In this document: positions 33,635 through 44,692 of the stretch, piece after piece
How the letters are laid out: the number at the start of each line of letters is the position of its first letter
Numbering within the stretch: the stretch's first letter is position 1
Source of the DNA: Streptomyces ambofaciens ATCC 23877
GTDB taxonomy: Bacteria > Actinomycetota > Actinomycetes > Streptomycetales > Streptomycetaceae
Direction: 5' to 3'
Length of the DNA: 64,000 nucleotides
Assembly: GCF_001267885.1 (NCBI RefSeq)
Contig: NZ_CP012382.1
Location: 6,497,001-6,561,000 of the forward strand
The notes under the pieces: generated by a model
Told to the model about the DNA's origin: nothing
Databases searched by the model: none
Seen by the model: only the letters and a program-made list of their open reading frames with translations
Made by a program: the position numbers and the translations under genes

Positions 33635-34657
33635 ATGGACTTCGGACTCGTCCTCCAGACCGACCCGCCGGCCTCCCGTGTCGTCAGCCTGATGCAACGG
33701 GCCGAGCGGAGCGGCTTCCGCTACGGCTGGACCTTCGACTCCGCCGTGCTGTGGCAGGAGCCGTTCGTCATCTACAGCCAGATCCTCGGCAGCACCACCC
33801 GGCTCACGGTCGGTCCGATGGTGACCAACCCCGGTACCCGCACCTGGGAGGTGACCGCCTCCACCTTCGCCACCCTCAACGACATGTTCGGCAACCGCAC
33901 CGTCTGCGGCATCGGCCGCGGCGACTCCGCGATGCGCGTCGCCGGCCGCAGGCCCAACACCCTCGCCCGCATCAGCGACGCGATGAAGGTCATCCGGGCG
34001 CTGGCCCGCGGGGAGGAGGCCGACCTCGGCGGCGGCACCGTCGTCAGGTTCCCCTGGGTCCGGCCGGGCGCCGAACTGCCCGTCTGGATGGCGGCGTACG
34101 GCCCGAAGGCCCTGAAGATGGCCGGTGAGCAGGCCGACGGGTTCATCCTCCAGCTCGCCGACCTCTACCTCACCGAGTACATGGTCAAAGCCGTCAAGGA
34201 CGCCGCCGTCGCCGCCGGGCGCGACCCGTCCGAGGTGACGGTCTGCGTCGCCGCCCCGGCCTACGTCACCGCCGACGACTCGCCCGAGGCACTCGCCCAC
34301 GCGCGCGAGCAGTGCCGCTGGTTCGGCGGCATGGTCGGCAACCACGTGGCCGACCTGGTGGACAGGTACGGCGCGCACTCCGCCGCCGTACCCGACGAAC
34401 TCACCGAGTACATCAAGGCCCGACAGGGCTACGACTACGCCCACCACGGGCGCAGCGGCAATCCCGACACCCAGTTCGTGCCGGACGAGGTCGTCGACCG
34501 GTTCTGCCTCATCGGTCCGGCCGAGAAGCACGTCGAGAAGCTGAAGGCCCTGCGCGCCCTCGGCGTCGACCAGTTCGCGCTCTACGACATGCACGACGCC
34601 CAGGAAGCCGTGATCGACGCCTACGGCACCCACGTCATCCCGGCCCTCGACACCTGA
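33635..34657 (+). CDS. Luciferase-like F420-dependent oxidoreductase
   Basis: The 340-residue TIM-barrel protein begins MDFGLVLQTDPPASRVVSLM and contains LTVGPMVTNPGTRTWEVTAS, VCGIGRGDSAMRVAGRRP and WMAAYGPKALKMAGEQADGF, all typical of the luciferase-like (LLM) family. Members of the subgroup close to TIGR03842 (CPS_4043-like, from memory) often sit next to dihydropyrimidinase. It follows hydA by 11 bp. No PydA-type dihydropyrimidine dehydrogenase lies in the cluster, so this protein might perform the uracil reduction or a related redox step with F420H2 or FMN. That role is inferred. Confidence 0.85.
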   Translation: MDFGLVLQTDPPASRVVSLMQRAERSGFRYGWTFDSAVLWQEPFVIYSQILGSTTRLTVGPMVTNPGTRTWEVTASTFATLNDMFGNRTVCGIGRGDSAMRVAGRRPNTLARISDAMKVIRALARGEEADLGGGTVVRFPWVRPGAELPVWMAAYGPKALKMAGEQADGFILQLADLYLTEYMVKAVKDAAVAAGRDPSEVTVCVAAPAYVTADDSPEALAHAREQCRWFGGMVGNHVADLVDRYGAHSAAVPDELTEYIKARQGYDYAHHGRSGNPDTQFVPDEVVDRFCLIGPAEKHVEKLKALRALGVDQFALYDMHDAQEAVIDAYGTHVIPALDT

Positions 34658-34665
34658 CCCCGCAC

Positions 34666-34688
34666 CCCCTCCCCGCTCGGGGGAGGGG
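34666..34688. terminator. GC-rich hairpin between the oxidoreductase and permease genes
   Basis: CCCCTCCCC and GGGGAGGGG form a perfect 9-bp stem around a 5-nt loop, 9 bp past the oxidoreductase stop. No T-run follows. It may attenuate rather than fully stop transcription into the permease gene. Confidence 0.5.
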
Positions 34689-34764
34689 CCCAGGGCGCAC
34701 CCGCGCACCCCCCTCGGCACCTCCCGCACGGCCTCTCCCGTCCCGCCGCACGATTGGCCTGCCC

Positions 34765-36305
<1,541 letters not shown>

Positions 36306-36309
<4 letters not shown>

Positions 36310-36962
36310 CCGTCGGCCAAGGCGGCCAGGGCCTCCTTGGCCGCCTTGATGGCCCCCTTGTTGATCTCGTCCGTGCCGGGGGCCTTCTTCGACTCGAAGT
36401 CGCTGCCGTTGTACGTGATCATCACCAGGGCGTTGGACGCCCGGACCAGCACGGTGCCCTCGCGCGTCTGCTGCTTGTCCTCGGTGGTGAGGTTCACCAC
36501 CGAGTAGGCCGCGTCGCCGAGCCCGGGGACCTCACCACCGCCACTGCGGTCGGCGACCCGTTCCTCGTACGACTTCCGCGCCGCCTCGTCCGACGCCATC
36601 ACCTCGAAGGAGACGTCGAGCCAGCGGTAGTCGTAGCCCTTCAGCGCGTTCCACGAGCAGGTGCGGCGCACCTTGCTGTCGGTCGACGGGATCTCCTTGC
36701 CGGCCGCCTTCGCCCCCGGCACCAGGGAGCCGACCGACTTGCCGGCCAGGCTCTCGCAGGGCGCGGGGGCGGCGGTGTACGTCCTCGTCACCGCCTGCGT
36801 CGCCGGCGCGGAGGCGGACCGGTGGGCGGGGTCGGGCGACGTCCGCTCCTGGGCGGCCGGAGAGGTGTCCGGTCCGGACGACAGCGCCCAGCCGGCCGTG
36901 GCGAGCACGGCGACCGGCGCCAGACGCGCGGTCAGGGCGAGCGGCAGAGGAAGAGAACGCAC
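36306..36962 (-). CDS. Secreted DUF3558-like protein
   Basis: The 218-residue precursor has a hydrophobic signal (LALTARLAPVAVLATAGWAL) and then a Ser/Thr/Pro/Ala linker. The domain contains PCESLAGKSVGSLVPG and RRTCSWNALKGY. Two cysteines likely form a disulfide. This is the pattern of DUF3558-like exported proteins of actinobacteria, function unknown. No lipobox cysteine is obvious. Its stop codon overlaps the NCS1 stop on the other strand. Confidence 0.7.
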
Positions 36963-37128
36963 GGCGCACTTCTCGTGGGGGACGGTGCGGAGAGGGTCCG
37001 CACTGCGGACGGGACGCCAGTCTCACACGAGTCCCCGTGGGGCGGAAGGGCGAACTCGGTCCGTGCCCGCGCGGTGACGCAGACGGACGGGAGACCTCCA
37101 CCGGGGGCGGGAGCGGGGGCTGGACCGG

Positions 37129-37950
37129 TCACGGCCGCACGGCCGTCACCCGCCACACCCCGCCCCGCAACCGCACCCCCGTGTCGGTCGCGAAGGGACG
37201 CAGCGCCTCCTCCAGCTCGGCCAGCCGCGAGGCGGGGAGCGCGCCGCCCGGGACCCGCGACAGCAGGAACTCCACGGCGTCCGGCACGTCCCGGCCCCAG
37301 ACCGCCTCGACGGTCACCGGGTCGACCGCCACCTCCTCGTATCCGGCGAGGACCTCCCGGATGCGGTCCGGGTCCATCAGCGAGGCCATCGCGGTCCGCG
37401 CGGCGACCTGGTCCGGGCCGGGCTCCGCGTCGACGAGCCGCCCGAACAGGCCGAGCACCCGGCCCTCTTCCGAGTGCGGGCCCGGCGGCCGCGGGCAGAC
37501 GAACGCGAGCCTGCCCCCCGGCCGCAGCGCCCGCGCCAGGTTCCGGAAGGCGGCGGCGTGATCGGCGAAGAACATCACCCCGCCCCGGCTGAGCACCACG
37601 TCGTACCCGCCGGCCGGGAAGGGACGCGTCTGCGCGTCGGCGCACTCGTAGGCGGCGTTGGCGATCCCCTCGGCGGCGGTGCTCGCGCGGGCCCGCTCCA
37701 GCAGTGGCGTCGAGATGTCGACGCCGACCACCTGCCCGGGGGCGGCCAGCCGCGCCGCGATCCGGGTCGTCGCACCGGCCCCGCAGCCGACGTCGAGGAC
37801 ACGGTCGCCGGGGGTGACGGCGGCCGCGTCGAACAGGGTGTCGTTCAGTCCCGCCAGCATCGCGTCGTAGCGGCCCTGGTGGGCGGCCCAGTGGGCGCCG
37901 ACGGGACCGTTCCACACTGCGGCCTGACGGGGGTCGGCGACGAACGTCAT
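37129..37950 (-). CDS. Class I SAM-dependent methyltransferase
   Basis: The 273-residue enzyme has DRVLDVGCGAGATTRIAARL (SAM-binding motif I, ~residues 48-67), VVGVDISTPLL (acidic loop) and YDVVLSRGGVMFFAD. The N-terminus NGPVGAHWAAHQGRYDAML is typical of UbiE-like small-molecule methyltransferases. It overlaps the preceding AhpD-like gene by 4 bp (ATGA), so the two form a leftward pair. The substrate is unknown. Confidence 0.88.
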   Translation of the reverse strand: MTFVADPRQAAVWNGPVGAHWAAHQGRYDAMLAGLNDTLFDAAAVTPGDRVLDVGCGAGATTRIAARLAAPGQVVGVDISTPLLERARASTAAEGIANAAYECADAQTRPFPAGGYDVVLSRGGVMFFADHAAAFRNLARALRPGGRLAFVCPRPPGPHSEEGRVLGLFGRLVDAEPGPDQVAARTAMASLMDPDRIREVLAGYEEVAVDPVTVEAVWGRDVPDAVEFLLSRVPGGALPASRLAELEEALRPFATDTGVRLRGGVWRVTAVRP

Positions 37951-38978
37951 GAGGTCTCCTGGGTGGTGTGCCGGGTGGGGGACGGGGCGTCGGGTGCGGA
38001 CAGGGCGGTCTCGACGCGGTCCACGGCGGCGAACGCGCCGTACGCGACGAGGCGCACCAGGCAGTGGTCGGTGTGCTCGGGCCGGCGCCAGGCCGCGACG
38101 TCCTCAGCCGTGACGCGGTACGGCGCGAGCGCGGCCAGCAGCGCCAGCCGGGCGCCGGGCCGTTCCCGCCGGCCGGGGAACGGGTCCGGGGTGAGAGGCG
38201 GATGGGACCCGTCCCAGTCACGCAGGGCCCGCCGCACCAGGGCCTGGTCGTCGGGGTCGAGGAGGCCGGCGCCCGTCATGGCGGCGGTGCGCAGCGCCGC
38301 GTAGGCCGGGCCGACCGGTGTGCCCGCCGCCCACCGGGGCCCCGGGCCGGGGGCGGGGTCGTCGAGCAGCGGCAGGGAGGCGCCCGGCACGGCGGGGCGG
38401 CGCACCGCGCGGGACAGGGACCGGCCCGCCAGACTCCGTACCGGTCGCAGCCGCTGGGCGTCGCCCGGGAACACGCTCTCGCTGACGAGCGCGGACACGA
38501 CACGGTTGACGAAGTGGAAGGAGAGCGCCGTGCCCAGGTAGCCGGGCGTCTCCTCGGGCGGGAACGGGTACGGCTCCCGGACCGCCCCCGGGATCCGGGT
38601 GCGCCGTGCCCACTCCAGCACGCGCGCGTGCCGCTCGTCCTGCGGTTCCCGCCCCCGGGCGAGGCGTTCGGCGAGGGCGTGGTCGCCGGTGGCGTGCAGC
38701 AGCATGGTGTGCGCGTCCACGCAGAACCGGCACTTGTTGGCCTGCGACACCCCGAAGGCGGCGACCTCCTTGCCGGTCCGGCCGCCGGGGCCGGCGATCA
38801 GGGACTCCCGCATCAGCGCCCAGGCGGGGGCGAGCAGTTCGGGCGCGGAGGAGAGGACCACGAAGGGAGCGGGTTCGGGAATGCCGAAGTCCCGGCTGAT
38901 CTGCTCGTAGACCGCCGCGACGCGGCCGGTGGCCGCCTTCGGGGGGATCGGTTCGGTGTGACGGAAGGGTGTGGGCAT
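37947..38978 (-). CDS. AhpD-like / carboxymuconolactone decarboxylase family protein
   Basis: The 343-residue protein has an AhpD-type redox motif, NKCRFCVDAHTMLLHATGD (CxxC with a following His), within an all-helical N-terminal half. The C-terminal half holds an additional helical segment, so the protein is about twice the length of single-domain AhpD. Such proteins reduce peroxides or act as redox-active helpers. It is cotranscribed with the methyltransferase and divergent from a two-component system, which may regulate it. Confidence 0.8.
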   Translation of the reverse strand: MPTPFRHTEPIPPKAATGRVAAVYEQISRDFGIPEPAPFVVLSSAPELLAPAWALMRESLIAGPGGRTGKEVAAFGVSQANKCRFCVDAHTMLLHATGDHALAERLARGREPQDERHARVLEWARRTRIPGAVREPYPFPPEETPGYLGTALSFHFVNRVVSALVSESVFPGDAQRLRPVRSLAGRSLSRAVRRPAVPGASLPLLDDPAPGPGPRWAAGTPVGPAYAALRTAAMTGAGLLDPDDQALVRRALRDWDGSHPPLTPDPFPGRRERPGARLALLAALAPYRVTAEDVAAWRRPEHTDHCLVRLVAYGAFAAVDRVETALSAPDAPSPTRHTTQETS

Positions 38979-39145
38979 GGACAGCAGCGTGCGCCCGGTG
39001 GGTGCCCGCGGTCGTCGTACCGCCGGATGCGGTCGGATCTGCGCCGCCGGGGCCCGGTCCGGGCGGTCACTACGCCGCCGGGAGTAGTCCGCAAGCCGTC
39101 CACAGGGCGGACGCGGTCGCCGGCCGAGCCGTCTAGGGTGCGGGC
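38979..39145. promoter_or_regulatory. Divergent promoter region
   Basis: This 167-bp spacer separates the leftward AhpD-like/methyltransferase pair from the rightward histidine kinase gene. It must hold both promoters. I see no strong -35/-10 pair or palindrome. Confidence 0.35.
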
Positions 39146-40258
39146 ATGAGTGGGCGTCGGATCGATCGTGGACGGCTCGCCGACGCGGTCCTCGCGGCCG
39201 TGGTCGGCGCCCTCTGCATGACCGTCGCCGCGTTCGACGCGGACACGACCGCCGTCGACCACGCGCTGATCGCCCTGGCCTCGGCCTCCCTGGCGTTCCA
39301 CCGCACCGCCCCGCGCGCGGTGCTGGCCGTCGCCACCGTGCTCGGCACGGCGTACGTCGTGCACGCCCACCCCGGGCCGCTCTCGGCCCTGCCCGTCCTC
39401 GGCGCCGTGCACACCGCGGCCCGGGTCGGCCACCGGGGTCTCGCCGCGGCCGGCGGCGCGGTGTTCCTGGCCGGGTACGTGGCGACCGGCCCCGGGACCC
39501 AGGAGGTGGCCGAGCAGGCCGGGCTGCTCGCCGGCTGGTTCCTGTGCGCGGTGGTGACCGGGCTCGCCGACCGAAACTGGCAGGCGTACCTGCGGCAGAC
39601 CGAACAGCGCGCCCTGGAGGCCGAACGCACCCGGGAGGAGGCGGCCCTGCGCCGCGCCGGGGAGGAGCGCCTGCGGATCGCCCGGGAGTTGCACGACTCG
39701 CTCACGCACAGCATCTCCATCGTCAAGCTCCAGGCGGGTGTCGCCGTCCACCTGGCCCGCAAGCGCGGCGAGGAGGTGCCGCCCGCGCTGCTCGCCATCC
39801 AGGAGGCCAGTGGCGAGGCGATGCGCGAACTGCGCTCCGCCCTGCAGGTGCTGCGCGCCGACGAGCCCACCGGCACCCCCGCGCTGCTCGTGGAACGGGC
39901 CCGCGCCGCCGGTCTGTCCGTCGGTCTGACGGTCACCGGCGAGGAGCGCCCGCTGCCACGGGCCGTCGACCTGGCCGCCTACCGCATCGTCCAGGAGGCC
40001 CTCACCAACGCGGCGCGGCACGCGGGACCGGCGAAGGTGACGGTCCACCTCGACTACGGCACCTGGCACCAGGGGGAGTTGACCATAGGCGTGGACGACG
40101 ACGGAACCGCCGACCCGGCCCGGCCGCCGGCGCCGGGCACCGGCCTGACCGGCATGCGGGAACGCGTCACGGCCCTCGGCGGCACCCTGCTCGCCGCACC
40201 TCGCGGGCAGGGCGGCTTCTCGGTGCGGGCCCGGCTGCCGCTGGGGGAGACGGGGTGA
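39146..40258 (+). CDS. Sensor histidine kinase (NarL/DesK-like class)
   Basis: The 370-residue protein has about four N-terminal membrane helices with short loops (from ADAVLAAVVGALCMTVAAF to LLAGWFLCAVVTGLA). The HisKA_3 dimer domain RIARELHDSLTHSISIVKLQ carries the phosphorylated His. The ATPase domain has AAYRIVQEALTNAARHAG and a G box, PGTGLTGMRERVTALGG. The lack of a large outer domain suggests it senses the membrane or an intramembrane signal. Its stop overlaps the GTG of the response regulator gene. Confidence 0.9.
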   Translation: MSGRRIDRGRLADAVLAAVVGALCMTVAAFDADTTAVDHALIALASASLAFHRTAPRAVLAVATVLGTAYVVHAHPGPLSALPVLGAVHTAARVGHRGLAAAGGAVFLAGYVATGPGTQEVAEQAGLLAGWFLCAVVTGLADRNWQAYLRQTEQRALEAERTREEAALRRAGEERLRIARELHDSLTHSISIVKLQAGVAVHLARKRGEEVPPALLAIQEASGEAMRELRSALQVLRADEPTGTPALLVERARAAGLSVGLTVTGEERPLPRAVDLAAYRIVQEALTNAARHAGPAKVTVHLDYGTWHQGELTIGVDDDGTADPARPPAPGTGLTGMRERVTALGGTLLAAPRGQGGFSVRARLPLGETG

Positions 40259-40965
40259 GCGAGGTGCTGCGGGTGGCGCTCGTCGACGACCAGGCGCTGA
40301 TGCGGGCCGGCTTCCGGGCCCTCCTCGACGCCGAGGAGGGCATCGAGGTGGTCGGGGAGGCCGCGGACGGCGAGCAGGGTGTCGCACTGGTACGGGCGCG
40401 GGTGCCCGACGTGGCGCTGGTCGACGTGCAGATGCCGGTGATGTCGGGCATCGAGGCGACCCGACGCATCGCCGCCGACCCGGCCCTCGCCGCCGTGCGC
40501 GTGGTCATCCTCACCAACTACGGGCTGGACGAGTACGTCTTCGAGGCCCTGCGGGCGGGAGCGAGCGGCTTCCTCCTGAAGGACACCGAGCCCGCCGACC
40601 TGCTCCAGGCCATCGAGGTGGTGGCGCGCGGCGAGGCCCTGCTCTCGCCGTCGGTCACCCGCACCCTGATCGGCGAGTTCGTCGCCCGGCCCCCGGACCG
40701 GGCCGGCGCCCCCGGCCTGGACCGGCTCACCCGCCGCGAACGCGAGGTGACCGCGCTGGCCGCGCGCGGGCTCAGCAACGAGGAGATCGCCGCGCACATG
40801 GTCATCAGCCCGCTGACCGCCAAGACGCACATCAGCCGGGCGATGACCAAGCTGGCCGCCCGGGACCGGGCGCAACTGGTGGTGTTCGCGTACGAGTCGG
40901 GCCTGGTGGAGGCACGCCGCCGGCCCCCGTCCGAGGGGCGAACCCACGGGCCCGGGCCCGTCTAG
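40255..40965 (+). CDS. NarL/LuxR-type response regulator
   Basis: The 236-residue protein has a receiver domain (VALVDDQALMRAGFRALLDA; phospho-Asp in VALVDVQMPVMSG; Lys in GFLLKDTEPADL) and a C-terminal LuxR helix-turn-helix (LTRREREVTALAARGLSNEE and SPLTAKTHISRAMTKL). It is the partner of the kinase encoded directly upstream, and the two are translationally coupled. Possible targets are the divergent AhpD-like/methyltransferase genes. Its stop shares CTAG with the convergent lipoate ligase gene. Confidence 0.92.
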   Translation: MSEVLRVALVDDQALMRAGFRALLDAEEGIEVVGEAADGEQGVALVRARVPDVALVDVQMPVMSGIEATRRIAADPALAAVRVVILTNYGLDEYVFEALRAGASGFLLKDTEPADLLQAIEVVARGEALLSPSVTRTLIGEFVARPPDRAGAPGLDRLTRREREVTALAARGLSNEEIAAHMVISPLTAKTHISRAMTKLAARDRAQLVVFAYESGLVEARRRPPSEGRTHGPGPV

Positions 40966-42026
40966 GGCACCCGCGCCGTCCACTCGGGGGAGCCGAACTT
41001 GGCGCGTGCCAGTTCGCGTGCCCGGGCCAGTTCCCCGTCGGTCACCTTGCCCCGGGTCAGCCCGTAGCGACCGGCGAACGAGCCGATCATCCGCTCGATC
41101 ACGGCCTCGCGCGCCAGCCCGGTCTGCCGGCGCAGCGGATCGACCCGCTTCCGCGCGCTCCTGGTGCCCTTGTCGGACAGCTTCTCCCGCCCGATGCGGA
41201 GCACCTCCAACATCTTGTCGGCGTCGATGTCGTACGACATGGTCACGTGGTGCAGCACGGCGCCGGGCCCACCGCCCGGTCCCACGACGCGCTTCTGCGC
41301 GGCGCCCGCGATCTTGCCCTGGTCCGTGGCGATGTCGTTCAGCGGCTGGTACCAGGCACGGATGCCCATCTCACCGAGGGCGCCGAGCACCCAGTCGTCG
41401 AGGTAGGCGTAGCTGTCCTGGAAGGACAGTCCCTGCACCAGCGCCTCCGGCACGGACAGCGAGTAGGTGATCGTGTTGCCGGGCTCCACGAACATCGCGC
41501 CGCCGCCGGAGATCCGGCGCACCACCTCGATGCCGTGACGCGCGGCCCCTTCCGCGTCCACCTCGTTGCGCAGCGACTGGAAGCTGCCGATGATCACCGC
41601 CGGGGCGCCCCACTCCCAGACCCGCAGGGTCGGCGGACGCCGGCCCGCCGCGACCTCGGCGGTGAGTACCTCGTCCAGGGCCATGTGCAGGGCGGGGGAC
41701 TGCGGACCCTCGTGGATCAGCTGCCAGTCGTAGTCCGTCCAGTCCGTGGCGTGCGCGAGGGCCCGGCGCACCGCGACACCGACGCCCTCCGAGGTCAGGC
41801 CGTACATCACGGTGCCCTCGGGCAGCGCCGCGTCGATCCGCGCGGCCAGTCCCGCCGCGTCGGTGTCCGCCGGGGCGCCCTCCAGCGCGCCGTTCACGGC
41901 GTCCAGGGCCTCGTCCGGTTCCAGGAAGAAGTCGCCCGCCACGCGCACGTGCCGCAGCACGCCCTGCTCGGACTCCACGTCCACGACGACCAGCTTGCCG
42001 CCGGGGATCTTGTACTCGCCATGCAC
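40962..42026 (-). CDS. lplA: Lipoate-protein ligase family enzyme with N-terminal accessory domain
   Basis: The 354-residue protein begins HGEYKIPGGKLVVVDVESEQ and HVRVAGDFFLEPDEAL. This first ~95 residues resembles the small accessory domain that ends E. coli LplA. The catalytic ligase domain follows, with VVRRISGGGAMFVEPGNTIT (RRxxGGG, lipoyl-AMP site) and IAGAAQKRV (catalytic Lys). It attaches lipoate to E2 and GcvH proteins. The order is thus swapped relative to LplA. The start is a GTG 9 nt after GGAAGGGA; the frame is open upstream to 42098, but that part lacks family features. Confidence 0.85.
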   Translation of the reverse strand: MHGEYKIPGGKLVVVDVESEQGVLRHVRVAGDFFLEPDEALDAVNGALEGAPADTDAAGLAARIDAALPEGTVMYGLTSEGVGVAVRRALAHATDWTDYDWQLIHEGPQSPALHMALDEVLTAEVAAGRRPPTLRVWEWGAPAVIIGSFQSLRNEVDAEGAARHGIEVVRRISGGGAMFVEPGNTITYSLSVPEALVQGLSFQDSYAYLDDWVLGALGEMGIRAWYQPLNDIATDQGKIAGAAQKRVVGPGGGPGAVLHHVTMSYDIDADKMLEVLRIGREKLSDKGTRSARKRVDPLRRQTGLAREAVIERMIGSFAGRYGLTRGKVTDGELARARELARAKFGSPEWTARVP

Positions 42027-42318
42027 GGCTTTCGTTCCCTTCCGGCGCGCGGCACGGGTCATGAGCCGGACGCTCGGACATCGGACAGACGCGCACATAC
42101 TTCCTCAGGCACTTTAACGCCCGCCCACGACGGGGTCGCGTTCCCCTGGGGCCGTCGGCGGGGGCCGGCCCACCCGTCAGTGATCGAAAAGGAACACTCC
42201 TCGCACCGACGGCGACACGGGTGTGGCTCATCGCGTCGGACTCGCGCCCACTCGACAGGCTGACGCGTGTAGGTGCAGGTCGCCGGGCAATCGATGTGGA
42301 TAGACCGGGGAGGTAGGC
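42027..42318. other. Divergent spacer between lplA and the PP2C gene
   Basis: The 292 bp contain no gene. Some A/T-richer sequence (CGAAAAGGAACACTCC near 42185) may hold a promoter. The right end has GGGGAGG 6 nt ahead of the GTG at 42319. Confidence 0.35.
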
Positions 42319-43530
42319 GTGCTGAACGGTGAAGGCTTGGGCCTGGACGATGTGTTGCGGGCGGCGGAGGGAGCCGCTCCGGTGGAGTCGGTCGACGTGG
42401 TGGCCCGGAACCTGGAGAAGCGGTTCTCGGCTAGGGAGGTCTCCTTCCTGTTCGTCGACATGCTCGGCCGGGAAGCCCTGCGGCTGCCCAGAGCCGGTAC
42501 GGCGGAACAGGAGCGTGGTGAGCCGGAGAGACTCGAGCTGGCGGGGAGCGTGTACGACCGGGTACTGCGCTCCCAGCGCCTGCACCAGGAGGACGACGGC
42601 GAGGGCGGCTGCCGGCTGGTGGCCCCGGTGACCAACCGCGGCGACTGCGTCGGCGTGCTGGAGCTGGTGGTGCCGTACGCGGACGACACGGTCCGCGACG
42701 CGGTGGCCCAGGCCGCGCACGCGCTCGCGTACATCGTGGTCACCGACCGCCGCTTCACCGACCTGTACCACTGCTGCCGCCGCACCACGCCCATGTCCCT
42801 GGCCGCGGAGATCCAGCACCAACTGCTGCCGTCGGCCGCCTGCTGCGAGGCGGAGCAGTTCACCCTGGTCGGCGGCTTGGTCCCGGCCGACGACATCGGC
42901 GGCGACACCTACGACTACGCCCTCGACCAGGACGTCCTGCACCTGTCGATCACCGACGCGATGGGGCACGACACCGCCTCCGCGCTGCTTGCCACGCTGA
43001 CCGTCAACGCACTGCGCGGAGCACGCCGCGCCGGGCACGGCCTCCTCGACCAGGCGTACGCCGCCCATCATGCGATCACCAGCCACGCGCGGGGCATGAC
43101 CACCGGACAGCTGCTGCGGGTCCGGTTGGAATCCGGCGACTGCGAGCTGGTCAACGCCGGTCACCCCTGGCCCCTGCGGCTGCGCGGCTCCCGCGTGGAG
43201 GAGCTGGCCATGAAGGTCAACATGCCGTTCGGGGTGCCCGCTCCCGTCACGTACCAGGTGCAGCGGCTGCGCCTGGAACCGGGTGACCGCCTGGTGCTGA
43301 TCACCGACGGTATGCACGACCGCGCCGCGGCCGCGGTCGACCTGCCGGCCCTCATCCACGACACCCGCGACGAGCACCCCCGCGAAGTGGTCCGGGCGTT
43401 GACCGCGGCGGTCTACGAGGCGTGCGAGGGCTCGCTGCTCGACGACGCGACCACACTGGTTCTGGACTGGCACGGCAACCGCCGGGAGAGCCGCCGCGGC
43501 CGTGGTGCCACCACGCCCGACCCCCGGTGA
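42319..43530 (+). CDS. PP2C-type (SpoIIE/RsbU) phosphatase
   Basis: The 403-residue protein has an N-terminal GAF-like region (residues ~20-150, [18 protein letters not shown]) and a SpoIIE phosphatase domain: [47 protein letters not shown] (metal-binding Asp) and [13 protein letters not shown]. Such proteins dephosphorylate anti-anti-sigma factors. The RsbW-like kinase gene 309 bp downstream is a natural opponent, though no STAS protein gene lies nearby. The GTG start follows GGGGAGG. Confidence 0.9.
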   Translation: MLNGEGLGLDDVLRAAEGAAPVESVDVVARNLEKRFSAREVSFLFVDMLGREALRLPRAGTAEQERGEPERLELAGSVYDRVLRSQRLHQEDDGEGGCRLVAPVTNRGDCVGVLELVVPYADDTVRDAVAQAAHALAYIVVTDRRFTDLYHCCRRTTPMSLAAEIQHQLLPSAACCEAEQFTLVGGLVPADDIGGDTYDYALDQDVLHLSITDAMGHDTASALLATLTVNALRGARRAGHGLLDQAYAAHHAITSHARGMTTGQLLRVRLESGDCELVNAGHPWPLRLRGSRVEELAMKVNMPFGVPAPVTYQVQRLRLEPGDRLVLITDGMHDRAAAAVDLPALIHDTRDEHPREVVRALTAAVYEACEGSLLDDATTLVLDWHGNRRESRRGRGATTPDPR

Positions 43531-43536
43531 CGTGCG

Positions 43537-43629
43537 GCCCGAGCCCGCGACGCCCGGTCGGCCCGAGCCCGCGACGCACGGTAGGACAGCCCGCGACGTC
43601 CGGCAGGCCAGCCCGCGACGTCCGGTCGG
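43537..43629. repeat. 22-24-bp tandem repeats after the PP2C gene
   Basis: About four imperfect copies of GCCCGAGCCCGCGACGCCCG plus a short GGT-ending tail run head to tail in the 308-bp gap (43531-43838). Units vary by substitution and small length change. There is no credible gene in the gap, and the repeats break frame. Confidence 0.65.
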
Positions 43630-43838
43630 CCCGGCTGCCCGCCCTCGGCCGCCGTCTCCTCGACCGCGTCCACGCTTGCTCCCGGTCAGGGGTGCGCGTC
43701 CTGCTCTCTCCCGGTGAGGGATGCGCGCGGGGCCCTGCCGCTCCACCGCCCGGCCGGACGAGCCCGTGCGGCTGCCGGACGACACCGCCGTGGAATAGGT
43801 GACCGCATCGCGGGTACCGGTGCGCGGGTGAACGGGGA

Positions 43839-44369
43839 ATGAGGGCGATGCCTGTGGGATCCCATGGCGACGGCGGCGGTCGTGCGGGAGCGAACGCGCA
43901 CTTGATGCGCGCGGCCTTCGCCCTGGACGGGGACGACGGCTGCATCGCCGACGCCCGGAACCACGCCACCGCCTTCCTGGACCGGGCCCGCGCCGACCAC
44001 CGCCTGCCGGTGACGGCACGGGCGAGGGACCTGACCCAACTGGTCGTCAGCGAGCTCGTCACCAACGCGCGCAAGTACGCCCCGGGTCCCGTCCTGCTGG
44101 AGTTGGGTATCACCGCCGGACGCGTGGACATCGTCGTGTGGGACAGCGACCCCACCGTTCCGACCGCCCGGCCCGCCGATCCCGCCAGGATCGGCCAACA
44201 CGGCCTGGAGATCGTCAAGGCCGTCACCGAGGATCTGTTCATCGAGCAGGAGCCGACCGGCAAGCGCATCACGGCCCGCATCACCCTGTCAGACCCCCGC
44301 CCGCCCGAGGCGCGAGGCCCGCTGAACCGACCGAGGCGCGCGAGGCCCGCTGAGCCGACCGAGACCTGA
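43839..44369 (+). CDS. RsbW-like ATP-binding protein (serine kinase / anti-sigma type)
   Basis: The 176-residue protein has the GHKL ATPase fold: TQLVVSELVTNARKYAPG (N box), VVWDSDPTVPTA (D box) and RIGQHGLEIVKAVTED (G2 box). It resembles the many Streptomyces RsbW-like kinases that phosphorylate STAS proteins or hold sigma factors. The start is uncertain (43839 or 43848). The last ~25 residues are Pro/Arg/Glu repeats (ARGPLNRPRRARPAEP). Confidence 0.82.
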   Translation: MRAMPVGSHGDGGGRAGANAHLMRAAFALDGDDGCIADARNHATAFLDRARADHRLPVTARARDLTQLVVSELVTNARKYAPGPVLLELGITAGRVDIVVWDSDPTVPTARPADPARIGQHGLEIVKAVTEDLFIEQEPTGKRITARITLSDPRPPEARGPLNRPRRARPAEPTET

Positions 44370-44692
44370 CGCCCGCTGAGCCGCCGAACGGCCCGCCACT
44401 CCGCGCGCCGGGCCACGCACCCGCGATCACCGGCACCGGACGACGCCGGGCCCACCCCCCTGGTCCAGGCACTCGCCCGGGTATTCAGCCGGCCCGGCCC
44501 GAGGGGATAGCGTCGGTTCGACGCGCCCAGCGGCTCCGCGCGCGGCGGCGGTGGACCTCGCCACCCGGTCAGGGCGGCGGAGGACGAAGGGCGGTGAGGA
44601 GGAGACGGCCCCGCACCCCCCACCTCCGGGTCTCCGCGGCGGGTCCCGCTGCCGCACTGGCTCACCGACGTACCCGAACACCGAGGTCAGAC
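44370..44692. other. Spacer with no recognised gene
   Basis: The 323-bp gap before the second gamma-glutamyltransferase family gene shows no credible gene, repeat or palindrome. A sequence AGGGGATAGCGTCGG near 44500-44515 could hold a -10 (GATAGC), but it is not convincing. Confidence 0.35.
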
